Shown here: positions 15,100 to 24,179 of the stretch, piece after piece
Position numbering within the stretch: position 1 is the stretch's first letter
How the letters are laid out: each line of letters begins with the position of its first letter
Notes under the pieces: generated by a model
What the model was told of the DNA's origin: nothing
Databases searched by the model: none
Seen by the model: the letters and a program-made list of their open reading frames with translations, nothing else
Assembly: GCA_038324085.1 (NCBI GenBank)
Contig: JBBQHP010000009.1
Coordinates: 1-64,000 of the forward strand
Origin: Ga0077523 sp038324085
GTDB taxonomy: Bacteria; Pseudomonadota; Gammaproteobacteria; Burkholderiales; Ga0077523
DNA length: 64,000 nt
Direction: 5' to 3'
Translations under genes and position numbers: made by a program

Positions 15100-16017
15100 C
15101 TAGAGCGGAGCCAGCGAGGTCGAGCTTCCCGCTTCGATGTAGATGCGCTTGATCATCGGATAGCGCTCGCGGATCGACTGTTCCAGTTGCCGGATGGCGA
15201 CGGCCACCTGCGCCGCGGACGCATCGGGATCGAAGGTGATGTCGAGGGTCAGCAGCACCTCGTTCGCCCCGATGTACATCGACAGCGGCGAGGCGGCACT
15301 GCGCACGCCCCTGGTTTCGAGAGCGAGCTTCCGGATTGCCGCGGCGGTTTCCGCGCGGACGCCTTCACCGATCAGCAAACCGCGCGATTCCCGGATCAGC
15401 AGGATCGCCACACCGCCCAGCAGGCAGCCGATCACGCAGGAAGCTACACCGTCGAGCATGGGCAGGCCGAAGCGCTCGCTGGCGTAAATGCCCGCCGCCG
15501 CAGTCGCCAATCCGGCGAGTGCCACCGAATCTTCGGCGAGCACCGTATACGTGGTGGGGTCCTTGCTGTTGTGGAGGGCCGACCAGAACGGCGCGGGCCC
15601 CTTGTCCGCGAGGAACTGGCGCAGCGCGATCGTCCAGCTCGCGCCTTCGAACACCGCGGCGGCACCCAGCACCACGTAATTCCAGAAGGCATCGCGGACA
15701 GGAACGGGATGCATCACGTGGAGTATTCCTTCGTAGACCGAAACGCCGCCGCCGGCCCCGAAGATCAGGACTGCCACGATCAGCCCCCAGAAATAGAGTT
15801 CCTTGCCGTGCCCGAACGGATGCTCCGGGGTTGCCTTGCGTTTCGACAGCTTCAAGCCCACGAGCAGCAGAACGCCATTGCCCGCGTCGACGGTCGAGTG
15901 GATGCCTTCCGACAGCATGGCCGAGCTGCCCGTGACGCCGGCAACGACGAACTTCGTCACGGCAATCGCGACGTTCGCGGCGATCGCACCGTAGATCACA
16001 AGCCTGGATTCTGCCAT
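15100..16017 (-). CDS. Cation diffusion facilitator transporter, ZnT9-like
   Basis: A 305-residue CDF protein with six membrane helices and a cytoplasmic C-terminal domain (about 215-300). The first half of the transport site is standard (H-S-T-V-D in helix II). In helix V the usual HxxxD reads V-L-A-E-D, the ED form seen in the ZnT9 branch. H-P-F-G-H-G-K-E marks the loop after helix II. Members move Zn or related divalent ions in exchange for protons; the altered second half makes the specificity uncertain. It has its own terminator at 14931-14973 and is probably monocistronic. Confidence 0.88.
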   Translation of the reverse strand: MAESRLVIYGAIAANVAIAVTKFVVAGVTGSSAMLSEGIHSTVDAGNGVLLLVGLKLSKRKATPEHPFGHGKELYFWGLIVAVLIFGAGGGVSVYEGILHVMHPVPVRDAFWNYVVLGAAAVFEGASWTIALRQFLADKGPAPFWSALHNSKDPTTYTVLAEDSVALAGLATAAAGIYASERFGLPMLDGVASCVIGCLLGGVAILLIRESRGLLIGEGVRAETAAAIRKLALETRGVRSAASPLSMYIGANEVLLTLDITFDPDASAAQVAVAIRQLEQSIRERYPMIKRIYIEAGSSTSLAPL

Positions 16018-16164
16018 TGCGGGCCCCGTCAGGATGACGCTCGGGCGCCCACTGGTCGATCACTGCAACCGTCGGGCCTCGAGCGCGTTCACCTGCAGCA
16101 AGGGACAGGCCGGCAGGACGGATCGTTCAGATCATCGCCCACGGTCCGGCGCGAGGAGTCCGGA

Positions 16165-16731
16165 TCAGTACCCGGATCGGACCGGCGCGGGTCGTCGCGT
16201 GCGCCAGCGCATGACACCGGCCAGCAACGTGAGGCCCGCGAGAATCAGGACGAAACTCCCGGGCTCGGGCACGACCGCCACGGCGAGCGGTGCGGCCAGT
16301 GATTGCAAATCCTCATTGATCTTGACCTCGGGGTTGATGAACGTCCCCGCTGGCGGCGTTGCACCGAGCGCCGTGAACGTCGCCCGCAGCAGCGCACCCG
16401 AACCGGCCAGCAGCGGATTGATGTAGAAGAAACCGACCTTGTTCTGTCCCAACCCCGGCTCGAACGACAAAGGCAGGAACGGCACCGGCACGCCCGGCGC
16501 CAATTCGACGTTGTCGAGCGACAGCAACGCTTGGTCGAAATTGAAGGTCACGTCCACTGCTTCGATCCCGGCGAATGCATCGAGCGACAGCATCGTTTCG
16601 AATGCCTGCCCGGGCGCCGTGGGTGTACCGGGGCCGGTGAACGTGGCGGTAGCGAAACTGGTCGCCGACACACCCAGCCCCAGCACGGCAGCGTAGAAGG
16701 TCCGCGCGAGAATTCCTGACAGTCCGGGCAT
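16165..16731 (-). CDS. PEP-CTERM protein with cohesin-like domain
   Basis: A 188-residue exported protein. A signal peptide (ending near S-F-A-T-A) precedes a single beta-rich domain (about 30-150) resembling cohesin domains: F-E-T-M-L-S-L-D-A, V-D-V-T-F-N-F-D, then L-L-S-L-D-N-V. The tail is a PEP-CTERM anchor, V-V-P-E-P-G-S-F plus a hydrophobic helix and R-W-R-T-R-R. Exosortase processing at the membrane is expected; no exosortase gene is in the window. The start is ATG 16731, with AGGAG ten bases upstream. Such proteins are usually co-expressed with exopolysaccharide genes, and none are seen here. Confidence 0.85.
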   Translation of the reverse strand: MPGLSGILARTFYAAVLGLGVSATSFATATFTGPGTPTAPGQAFETMLSLDAFAGIEAVDVTFNFDQALLSLDNVELAPGVPVPFLPLSFEPGLGQNKVGFFYINPLLAGSGALLRATFTALGATPPAGTFINPEVKINEDLQSLAAPLAVAVVPEPGSFVLILAGLTLLAGVMRWRTRRPAPVRSGY

Positions 16732-17008
16732 GGCCTTCACTCCTCTTGTCGAACTCATGGTGCCCGCCGCGCAATGCCCGCGCACCCGGACTGGTTGGGA
16801 GGTCGCTCCGTGCCGACCGAATGCGATCGAACGAGGCCCCTGCCCGCTGCTGAAATTTGTCGCCCGACAGTGACGGTGTCGCAATTGAATCACCGAGCCG
16901 CCGACCCGGTCGATGCGTCGAATCTTGTCACGATTCATGACTCCATCGCAACGCCCGAACGCGTCGGGTCGACGATCATGAATCGCGGGCCATGGGTCGG
17001 CCCACGGA

Positions 17009-18679
17009 CTATTGATTCCGCAATTCCCGCCTGAGGATCTTGCCCACCGGGCTTTTCGGCAACGAATCCCGAAACTCGACCCGCCTGGGAACCTTGTAAC
17101 CCGTGAGGTGCGCGCGGCAATGGGCGATGACCTGCTCGGTCGTCAGCGCGGGGTCCTTGCGCACGACGATCGCCTTCACGGCCTCGCCCGACTGCTCGTC
17201 CGGCACACCGACCACGGCGGCCTCCAGGATGCCCGGGTGCTTCGCGAGCACGTCCTCGACCTCGTTCGGATAGACGTTGAATCCGGACACCAGCACCATG
17301 TCCTTCAGCCGATCGACGATGCGCAGGTAGCCTTCCGGGGTGAACTCGCCGATGTCGCCGGTGGCGAAATAGCCGTCCGGCCCGATGGCGCTGGCGGTAT
17401 CGTCGGGCCGGTTCCAGTAGCCCGCCATCACCTGCGGCCCTCGGATATGGACCTGCCCGGTCGCACCGCTCTCCAGCGCCTTGCCCGATTCGTCGCGGAT
17501 CTCCACCTCCGTGCTCGGCAGCGGAAACCCGGTCGTACCGGTGTGCGCCAGGATGTTCGGCGGGTTGATCGTAGCCGCTCCCGAGGTCTCGGTGAGGCCG
17601 TAGCCTTCGATCAGCGGCTTGCCGGTGATCTCCTGCCAGCGCTTCGCGACCGCCAGCTGCAACGGCGCCCCGCCGCCCCCGAACACGCGGACCCTGCTGA
17701 AATCGATCCTGGCAAAGGCTTCGTTGTGGGCCAGGGCGTTGTAGAGCGTATTCACCCCGACGAAGAAGGTGAAGCCGCTCGTCTGCAGCGTCTTCACCAG
17801 GCGCGGGATGTCGCGCGGGTTCGTGATCAGGACCTGCCGGCTGCCGAGCGACAGGTGCATCATGCAGTTCAGCACCAGCGCCAGTATGTGATAGAAGGGC
17901 AGCGGGGCCACCGCCACCTCCTGGCCTTCGCTCACGTGCCCGGTGAAGTAGGCCTCCACCTGGGCGACGTCGGCGAGCACATTGCGATGCTTCAGCATGG
18001 CACCCTTCGACACGCCGGTGGTGCCCCCGGTGTACTGCAGGAAGGCCAGGTCGTCGCCATCGAGGGGAGGTTCCCTGAGCGTGAGGCCGCGACCCGCCGC
18101 GAGCGCGAGCGGAAAACGCAGGGCGCCGGGGAGGGTCCATGCCGGCACCATCTTCTTCACGTTTCTGATCACGAAGTTGATCAGCACGCCCTTGACCGGG
18201 CCCAGCATGTCGCCCACGGCAGCGACGATCACGTGACGCACGGGCGTCGCCTTCAGGACCGACTGGAGGGTCGCCGCCGCACCCTCGAAGATGACGATGG
18301 CGGTGGCCCCGGAATCCTTGAGCTGGTGCTCCAGTTCGGCTGCCGTGTAGAGGGGGTTGACGCTCACCACGACGAGGCCCGCGCGCAGGATGCCGAACAG
18401 GGCGATCGGGTACTGGAGGATGTTCGGCATCATCACCGCCACGCGATCGCCTTTCTCCAGCCCGAGCCCGGCCTGGAGATAGGCGCCGAATTCGCGCGAC
18501 CTGGCGTCGAGTTCGGCATAACTGAGCGGTACCTCGAAGTTCTCGAACGCCGGCCGGTCGCGATAGCGGGCGACACTGGCCGCGAGCAGCGCGGGAATGG
18601 TCGGTTGGCGCAGCGGACCGATGTCCGCCGGGACGCCGGGTGGATAGTTCTTCAGCCACGGGCGGCTCTCGCTCGTCAT
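17009..18679 (-). CDS. fadD: Long-chain fatty acid-CoA ligase (FadD type)
   Basis: A 556-residue AMP-forming acyl-CoA synthetase that activates fatty acids to acyl-CoA via an acyl-adenylate. The ATP loop is Y-T-G-G-T-T-G-V-S-K-G. Further motifs are G-Y-G-L-T-E-T-S, Y-F-A-T-G-D-I-G, the hinge D-R-L-K-D-M-V, and the C-terminal catalytic lysine in S-P-V-G-K-I-L. These match the FadD group in length and order. The start is ATG 18679 with an excellent AGGAGGGG site. It lies 140 bases downstream of the HEAT/TPR gene on the same strand. It is cytoplasmic or membrane-associated. Confidence 0.93.
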   Translation of the reverse strand: MTSESRPWLKNYPPGVPADIGPLRQPTIPALLAASVARYRDRPAFENFEVPLSYAELDARSREFGAYLQAGLGLEKGDRVAVMMPNILQYPIALFGILRAGLVVVSVNPLYTAAELEHQLKDSGATAIVIFEGAAATLQSVLKATPVRHVIVAAVGDMLGPVKGVLINFVIRNVKKMVPAWTLPGALRFPLALAAGRGLTLREPPLDGDDLAFLQYTGGTTGVSKGAMLKHRNVLADVAQVEAYFTGHVSEGQEVAVAPLPFYHILALVLNCMMHLSLGSRQVLITNPRDIPRLVKTLQTSGFTFFVGVNTLYNALAHNEAFARIDFSRVRVFGGGGAPLQLAVAKRWQEITGKPLIEGYGLTETSGAATINPPNILAHTGTTGFPLPSTEVEIRDESGKALESGATGQVHIRGPQVMAGYWNRPDDTASAIGPDGYFATGDIGEFTPEGYLRIVDRLKDMVLVSGFNVYPNEVEDVLAKHPGILEAAVVGVPDEQSGEAVKAIVVRKDPALTTEQVIAHCRAHLTGYKVPRRVEFRDSLPKSPVGKILRRELRNQ

Positions 18680-18820
18680 GCTCCCCTCCTGCTGTTGTTC
18701 TTGTGCGCGGTGATCGCCGGCCACGCATCGCCCCGCATGCCCCCCGGGTCGATGCCGTGTCACAGCCGCGCGTCCGTCACCCCGCGCGCAGCGGAGGCCG
18801 GAGCCCGGGGCCGGTCGCGG

Positions 18821-19489
18821 CTAGGTTCGATTCTGTTCGGCCACCTTCTCGGCGCGGTCGAGCGCTTCGTAGAGGTCCCAGAGGTTGGGATTGAGTTCGA
18901 TCGCGCGCCGGAAATAGTCCACGGCCGCTGCTGCATTGCCGGTGTGCAGGCTGCAATGACCCATGCCCTCGAGCGCGCCGAAGTGATAGGGGTTGAGCTC
19001 GAGGGCATGCTCGAAATCGTGGAACGCCGCGTCCCAGGAGTCGAGCAGCGCCATCACTTCGCCGCGCCGATGCCAGGCTTCGGCGAAATCGGGCTTGAGC
19101 GCGATCACCTCGGTGAATTTGTCCCTGGCCTCGGCGAGCTGGTTCGTGTTCATCAGCTCCAATCCCAACTGGAACATGGGATCCGCGGTGGAATCGTTCG
19201 CCCGCATCCAGAGTCCCCACAGGGCCTGCTCGGCGACGCCGCGGATCAGATCCTCGTCGTCCTGGAGCGCGGACAGTAGCAATGGCGTGTCATCCATGGT
19301 GCCGATCTCCGCGAGCCGCAGATAGCCGGCCCGTCGCTGCTCGGCCCTCGGAGAGGCGATGTTGCGCAACGCCTCGGCGTGCGACATCGTGTTGCCCCAC
19401 TTCTGGGCCGCCTGGGCCGCCGGCACCTGCCACAGCACGCCAAGCGCTGCCAGCAACAAGATCAGTCCCGTCCGAAGCATGCCGACCAT
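18821..19489 (-). CDS. Exported HEAT/TPR-repeat protein
   Basis: A 222-residue protein with a signal peptide (hydrophobic 5-20, cleavage after A-A-Q-A-A). An N-terminal HEAT-like stretch (A-L-R-N-I-A-S, L-L-S-A-L-Q-D-D-E-D) is followed by three tetratricopeptide units from about residue 105, for example A-E-A-W-H-R-R-G-E-V and A-V-D-Y-F-R-R-A-I-E-L-N-P. It should be a periplasmic adaptor. It starts 35 bases after the C13 peptidase gene, behind GGAGGG, so the two are probably co-transcribed and may act together. No enzymatic residues are visible. Confidence 0.8.
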   Translation of the reverse strand: MVGMLRTGLILLLAALGVLWQVPAAQAAQKWGNTMSHAEALRNIASPRAEQRRAGYLRLAEIGTMDDTPLLLSALQDDEDLIRGVAEQALWGLWMRANDSTADPMFQLGLELMNTNQLAEARDKFTEVIALKPDFAEAWHRRGEVMALLDSWDAAFHDFEHALELNPYHFGALEGMGHCSLHTGNAAAAVDYFRRAIELNPNLWDLYEALDRAEKVAEQNRT

Positions 19490-19524
19490 GGCCTGGTTCC
19501 CTCCGCCCCCGATTGGCCCCCGGC

Positions 19525-20994
19525 TCAGTGTGCCCCGGCAACGGCGGCGCCACAAGCGGCAGCATCGCCATGGCATGGGACGGTACGCGGCAGCCCGGCC
19601 GCGAGGCGCGCGAATCGACCCTCCATGCGATGGATCTTCGCGGCGATGGCCCGACCCACGAACAACTGCGGATTCGAAGCCGTCAGGGCGAGCGTCTGTT
19701 CGCGCCGGGCGATCGTGGACCGCGCCCGCTCGAATGCCGTCTCGAACGAGAAGGTGCCGCGCAGGGCTTCGTCGAAATAGGCTTTGCCGAAATAGGTGAG
19801 ATCCGAATCGGCACCGCACCCGAAGGAGGTGTTGTCCGCGTCCGAAGCCGTCATCACGAGCGTGCGCTCGTCCTCGAGCGGTTCGATGAACCCGCCCGAA
19901 TAGCACGCGGAGATCGCGACCACTCGCCACTTGATGCCGGCTTCGTCGAGCATCGCCTTCAGCATGGCAGGCGTGATGGAGTCGAGCTGCAGCGGCCAGA
20001 ATTCCATCGCGAGCTGATGGTCCTCGGAGCCGTGCGTCGTGAGGAAGACGAAGACCACGTCCTCGTCGGGATCGATGGTGTCGCCGACCACCTTGAGCGC
20101 CCGGGCCAGGGCGGTCGCGCTCGCCACGGGCAGCACATGCACGGTCTTCGCGTTGTTGGCGAGCAGCACCGAACGATGATCGGTATCGAACCGGGCGCGC
20201 ATCACGTCGGCCGCGAGCCCGACCTCGTTCAGGAACACGTCCTCCGCCGCGTAGCCTGCGGCGCCCACGAAATACAGGTCTTCGACGCCGCGACGCTGGG
20301 GAGCCAGCCGTCCGAGCGTCTCGTCGAGCAGCTCCGACTGGCCGTAGAACACATCTTCGTGCGTGACCACGTAGTCTTCGGCGACGACTTCTTCGGGATC
20401 TTGCTCGATCTGCCAGAGCGGCTGGTACGGCACCCACCAGAACGGCAGCGCCAGGACCACGATGGCCCAGCCGAAATCGGCCAACCGGCCCGGATATCGT
20501 GTGCCCGCGATCCGGGCCGCGCACAGGCCCAGCGCGAGCGCCCACCATGCGAACAGGGCATAGGTGATGTTGGCGATGTGTTCGGACACCGGCGCCCAGT
20601 TGCGCGCCTGGGCAAGACCCAGCGCGCTCCAGCCGAGATCGAACCAGAGGGTCACCGCGACGAGCCCGGTCGCCACCCGGATCAGCAGCTCGTCGCGGCG
20701 GGTCCGCAAAGACACGAGCCATGCCGCGCCCAGGGCGAGCGGCACCACGAGCAGCAAGCGGGGAACGCCGGGCCAGTTGAAGACGCCTTCGCCATCCGCC
20801 TCGAACACATCGAAAGCCAGGGTCACGATGCCGTCAAGCAGCATGAGCAGGACGATCTGGGCGGCAAACGGTCGCCAGTGGCGGGCGGCCCGGGGCAGCA
20901 ACAGGGCCGCTCGCAGGCCCGACAGCAGGTTGGTGGCGAGGTCCTTCAGCGCGCCGTGGGAAACCGGAGCACCGTAGTGGGTGGGCGAAGGCAT
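19525..20994 (-). CDS. Membrane-anchored caspase-like peptidase, C13 family
   Basis: A 489-residue protein. The N-terminal 190 residues hold about five membrane helices. The C-terminal domain (about 200-460) is a peptidase C13 (legumain/GPI8) fold of clan CD, with catalytic His 321 in F-L-T-T-H-G-S and Cys 364 in I-S-A-C-Y-S-G-G-F. The intact dyad argues for activity: cleavage after an Asn/Asp-type residue or, as in GPI8, transamidation. The topology would place the peptidase either in the cytoplasm or periplasm; I favour the periplasm because the partner gene is exported, but that is inference. The start is ATG 20994. Confidence 0.85.
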   Translation of the reverse strand: MPSPTHYGAPVSHGALKDLATNLLSGLRAALLLPRAARHWRPFAAQIVLLMLLDGIVTLAFDVFEADGEGVFNWPGVPRLLLVVPLALGAAWLVSLRTRRDELLIRVATGLVAVTLWFDLGWSALGLAQARNWAPVSEHIANITYALFAWWALALGLCAARIAGTRYPGRLADFGWAIVVLALPFWWVPYQPLWQIEQDPEEVVAEDYVVTHEDVFYGQSELLDETLGRLAPQRRGVEDLYFVGAAGYAAEDVFLNEVGLAADVMRARFDTDHRSVLLANNAKTVHVLPVASATALARALKVVGDTIDPDEDVVFVFLTTHGSEDHQLAMEFWPLQLDSITPAMLKAMLDEAGIKWRVVAISACYSGGFIEPLEDERTLVMTASDADNTSFGCGADSDLTYFGKAYFDEALRGTFSFETAFERARSTIARREQTLALTASNPQLFVGRAIAAKIHRMEGRFARLAAGLPRTVPCHGDAAACGAAVAGAH

Positions 20995-21118
20995 GCGGGC
21001 GGACGCGGGACGACGGTGCGCTTGGCGGTCACGGAGCGCGGTCCCTACAATGCGCATCCGCTTATCGCGGAGCGCCATTCTACCTGCCGCCCCGTCACCC
21101 ACCAACGAAGGGACCTGG

Positions 21119-21433
21119 ATGAAACACCTGCTCGCCGTGCTCGTATTCGCACTCGCCCGATCGGCTGCCGCCGCCGACTATCCGCTCGGGACGATGACGT
21201 GCGCCGACATCGGCGCCTTCGCCTCCGAGGTCATGGCCGCCAAGAAGTCCGGCCGCTCGAAGGAGGACGCCCTCGCCGCGCTCGAGAGCCGCAGTTATGG
21301 CGATCCGGTCGAAAAGAGCAACCTCACCGATGTGGTGGAGATCATGTACGGCAACCTCGGTCGCAACCTGGGCGTGCAGAGCGCAGGCGTGGTGATGAAG
21401 ACGGATTGCGAGACGGGACGCAAGCCGAAATAG
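21119..21433 (+). CDS. Small exported hypothetical protein
   Basis: A 104-residue protein starting at ATG 21119, with AAGGGA upstream and a signal peptide ending at S-A-A-A-A. The mature part of about 85 residues is helical and has two cysteines (T-C-A-D-I-G and T-D-C-E-T-G) that could form one disulfide bridge. I do not recognise the family. It is divergent from the C13 peptidase gene and 80 bases ahead of the aldolase gene. Confidence 0.65.
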   Translation: MKHLLAVLVFALARSAAAADYPLGTMTCADIGAFASEVMAAKKSGRSKEDALAALESRSYGDPVEKSNLTDVVEIMYGNLGRNLGVQSAGVVMKTDCETGRKPK

Positions 21434-21515
21434 CGGGACGCGCCCGTCCGCGCCCTCGCACCCGTACCGCTCCCGACGCATCGGACCCGAACCCACCCAC
21501 GCACCGGCCCCCGCC

Positions 21516-22637
21516 ATGACCCTGCCACCGCCCGCCCGAATCGGCATGCCGCTCGCCGAAGTCGACACTCCGGCACTGCTGGTCGACCTAGACGCCTTCG
21601 AATCGAATCTCGATACGCTCGAACGTACGCTCGCCGGACGAACGGTGCGCATCCGCCCGCACGCGAAGAGCCACAAGTGTCCGCGCATCGCCCTGATCCA
21701 GATGCAGCGCGGCGCCATCGGCGTGTGTTGCCAGAAGGTCGCCGAGGCCGAAGCGCTGGTGGACGGCGGCGTGACCGACGTGATGGTCAGCAACGAGATC
21801 GTCGGCGCGCACAAACTGGCGCGGCTCGCGGCGCTCGCGCGGCGGGCACGCATCAGCGTGCTGGCCGATCATCCGGACGCTGTGGATGCGCTGGCGCTGG
21901 CCGCGCGCGCCGCGGGGGTGACCGTGGAGGTCCTGGTCGAAGTCGATGTCGGCGCCGGCCGTTGCGGCACGGCGCCCGGCGAGCCGGCGGCCCTGCTCGC
22001 AGTCCATATCGCGGCCCATCCGGCGCTGCGCTTTCGCGGCATCCATGCCTATCACGGCGGCGCGCAGCACCTGCGCGCGCCGCATGAACGCGAAGCCGCG
22101 ATCCGCAGCGCGGTCGACCAGGTCAGCGCGACTCTTGCGGCGCTGAAGAGCCACGGCCTGTCGGCCGAGATCGTGACCGGCGCAGGCACCGGCACCTATC
22201 TCCTCGAAGCGGCGAGCGGCGTCTACAACGAGATCCAGCCGGGGTCCTACATCTTCATGGACGCCGACTACGCGCGCAATCTCGCCACCGATGGCGAGCC
22301 CGTGCACGTGTTCCGGCACAGCCTGTTCGTGCTCGCGACCGTGATGAGCCGGCCGACGCCGGCCCGCGCGGTGGTCGACGCGGGCCTCAAGGCGCACTCC
22401 GTGGACTCGGGCAACCCGGTCGTGGCCGACCTGCCCGGCGCCACCTTCCTGCGCGCTTCGGACGAACACGGCGTGATCGAGCTTGCCGCTTCGACCCTGC
22501 TGCCGCTGGGAAGCAAGGTCAGGTTGATCCCCGGCCATTGCGATCCCACGGTCAATCTCTACGACTGGCTGGTGTGCGTCCGCAACGATGTGGTCGAAGA
22601 CATCTGGCCGATCGCCGCGCGCGGCGCGTTCTACTGA
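21516..22637 (+). CDS. D-threonine aldolase-like PLP enzyme (DSD1 family)
   Basis: A 373-residue fold-type III PLP enzyme with an alanine-racemase-like barrel. The PLP lysine lies in R-P-H-A-K-S-H-K-C (residues 48-55). A metal site is expected from the C-terminal P-G-H-C-D-P-T (His 341, Cys 342). This pattern fits low-specificity D-threonine aldolase, 3-hydroxy-D-aspartate aldolase and D-serine dehydratase-like proteins, which need Mn or a similar ion. It would split D-3-hydroxy amino acids to glycine plus an aldehyde, or deaminate D-serine; sequence does not decide. No signal peptide. MetY follows after 178 bases. Confidence 0.85.
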   Translation: MTLPPPARIGMPLAEVDTPALLVDLDAFESNLDTLERTLAGRTVRIRPHAKSHKCPRIALIQMQRGAIGVCCQKVAEAEALVDGGVTDVMVSNEIVGAHKLARLAALARRARISVLADHPDAVDALALAARAAGVTVEVLVEVDVGAGRCGTAPGEPAALLAVHIAAHPALRFRGIHAYHGGAQHLRAPHEREAAIRSAVDQVSATLAALKSHGLSAEIVTGAGTGTYLLEAASGVYNEIQPGSYIFMDADYARNLATDGEPVHVFRHSLFVLATVMSRPTPARAVVDAGLKAHSVDSGNPVVADLPGATFLRASDEHGVIELAASTLLPLGSKVRLIPGHCDPTVNLYDWLVCVRNDVVEDIWPIAARGAFY

Positions 22638-22815
22638 AGCTCACCGCCGCTCTTGGACGCGCGTCACAAACACTCGGCGGCATCGATCCCGGCCCTGCTG
22701 CGCCACCCGCCGCGGCGCGCGCGCTTCGAGCCCTCGCGACGCCAGCCCGCAGGTGCGCCGCGCGGCGCCTGCCACGGCCGCGCCGGAGCCTCCCTTCCCT
22801 AGCGAAAGAAATCCG

Positions 22816-24111
22816 ATGGCCGCTCCACGCTATTACAACTTCGATACGCTGAGCCTGCACGCCGGCCAGCAACCGGACCCGCACACCGGCGCGCGCGCGA
22901 CACCGATCTACCAGACGACCTCGTACGTCTTTCGCGATTCCGACCACGCCGCAGCGCTGTTCAACATGGAGCGCGCCGGTCATGTCTATTCGCGCATCTC
23001 GAACCCGACCAACGCCGTGCTCGAGGAACGCATCGCCGCGCTCGAGGGCGGCATCGCGGCACTCGCGACCGCCAGCGGCCAGGCCGCGCTGCATCTCGGC
23101 GTGGCGACCATCGCCGGCGCGGGCTCGCACATCGTCGCCAGCCGGTCGCTCTACGGGGGCTCGCACAATCTGCTGCATTTCACGATGCCGCGCTTCGGCA
23201 TCGAGACGACCTTCGTCGATCCGCGCGATCTCGACGCCTGGGCGCGCGCGATCCGTCCGAACACGCGGGTGCTGTACGGCGAGACGCTCGGCAACCCCGG
23301 CCTCGACGTGCTCGACATCCCCCGGATCGCCGCGATTGCACACGCGGCGAGACTGCCGCTGCTGGTGGACGCAACATTCACCACGCCCTATCTCATGCGT
23401 CCCTTCGACCTCGGCGCCGACCTGATCTATCACTCGGCGACGAAGTTCCTCGGCGGTCACGGCATCGCGATCGGCGGGCTGCTGGTGGACGGCGGCATCT
23501 TCGATTGGGAAGCGTCGGGAAAATTCCCCGAACTGACCGAGCCCTACGACGGTTTCCACGGCATGGACTTCCAGGAAGAATCCACCATCGGGGCATTCGC
23601 GCTGCGGGCGCGACGCGAAGGGCTGCGCGATTTCGGCGCCTGCATGGCGCCGACCACGGCATTCCACATTCTCCAGGGGCTGGAGACGCTCCCCATCCGC
23701 ATGGAACGTCACGTCGCCAACACGCGCAAGATCGTCGAGTTTCTCGTGAGCCACCCGGCGGTGGCATCCGTGAGCTATCCCGAACTGCCCACGCATCCGG
23801 ACTACGAACTTGCCAGGAAACTGCTGCCCAAAGGGGCCGGCGCCGTGTTCACTTTCGCCATCCGGGGCGGCCGGGCCGCGGGTCGCAAGTTGATCGAGAC
23901 GCTGAAGATCTTCTCGCACCTCGCCAACGTCGGCGACGCGAAATCGCTGGTGATCCACCCCGCGAGCACGACGCATTTCAGAATGGACGACGCTGCCCTG
24001 CTCGCCGCCGGCATCGGTCCCGGCACCATCCGCCTGTCGATCGGCCTAGAGGATCCGCAGGATCTGATCGACGATCTCGCCGGGGCGTTGCGGGCGTCGC
24101 AGAGAACCTGA
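22816..24111 (+). CDS. metY: O-acetylhomoserine sulfhydrylase / aminocarboxypropyltransferase
   Basis: A 431-residue enzyme of the Cys/Met-metabolism PLP family. The PLP lysine is Lys 210 in H-S-A-T-K-F-L-G-G-H-G. It also has S-R-I-S-N-P-T-N, A-T-A-S-G-Q-A-A, and the long insertion near 220-260 that separates MetY from MetB/MetZ. It makes homocysteine from O-acetylhomoserine and sulfide in methionine synthesis. The start is ATG 22816; the ribosome site is weak (GAAAGAAA). The upstream 178 bases are very GC-rich, with an imperfect hairpin near 22749-22772. I do not see a SAM riboswitch there. Confidence 0.92.
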   Translation: MAAPRYYNFDTLSLHAGQQPDPHTGARATPIYQTTSYVFRDSDHAAALFNMERAGHVYSRISNPTNAVLEERIAALEGGIAALATASGQAALHLGVATIAGAGSHIVASRSLYGGSHNLLHFTMPRFGIETTFVDPRDLDAWARAIRPNTRVLYGETLGNPGLDVLDIPRIAAIAHAARLPLLVDATFTTPYLMRPFDLGADLIYHSATKFLGGHGIAIGGLLVDGGIFDWEASGKFPELTEPYDGFHGMDFQEESTIGAFALRARREGLRDFGACMAPTTAFHILQGLETLPIRMERHVANTRKIVEFLVSHPAVASVSYPELPTHPDYELARKLLPKGAGAVFTFAIRGGRAAGRKLIETLKIFSHLANVGDAKSLVIHPASTTHFRMDDAALLAAGIGPGTIRLSIGLEDPQDLIDDLAGALRASQRT

Positions 24112-24179
24112 GCGCGCGAGCGTCGCCTGCCGCCCCCCGCCTTTTGTACGCCAGCCCATCACCACATCCGCCCGACACG

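Noticed and set aside
16881..16895. Possible sigma-54 -24/-12 site upstream of the second PEP-CTERM gene (GG and TTGC, minus strand)
   Set aside because: PEP-CTERM genes can be sigma-54 regulated, but only the core bases match, and the other two PEP-CTERM genes show no such site. Too likely by chance in GC-rich DNA.
17012..19279. 755-codon plus-strand frame across fadD and the HEAT/TPR gene
   Set aside because: Spans two real minus-strand genes and their gap, with no domain or start signal.
22638..22815. SAM riboswitch before metY
   Set aside because: Expected for some metY genes, but I see only GC-rich imperfect hairpins and none of the conserved cores.
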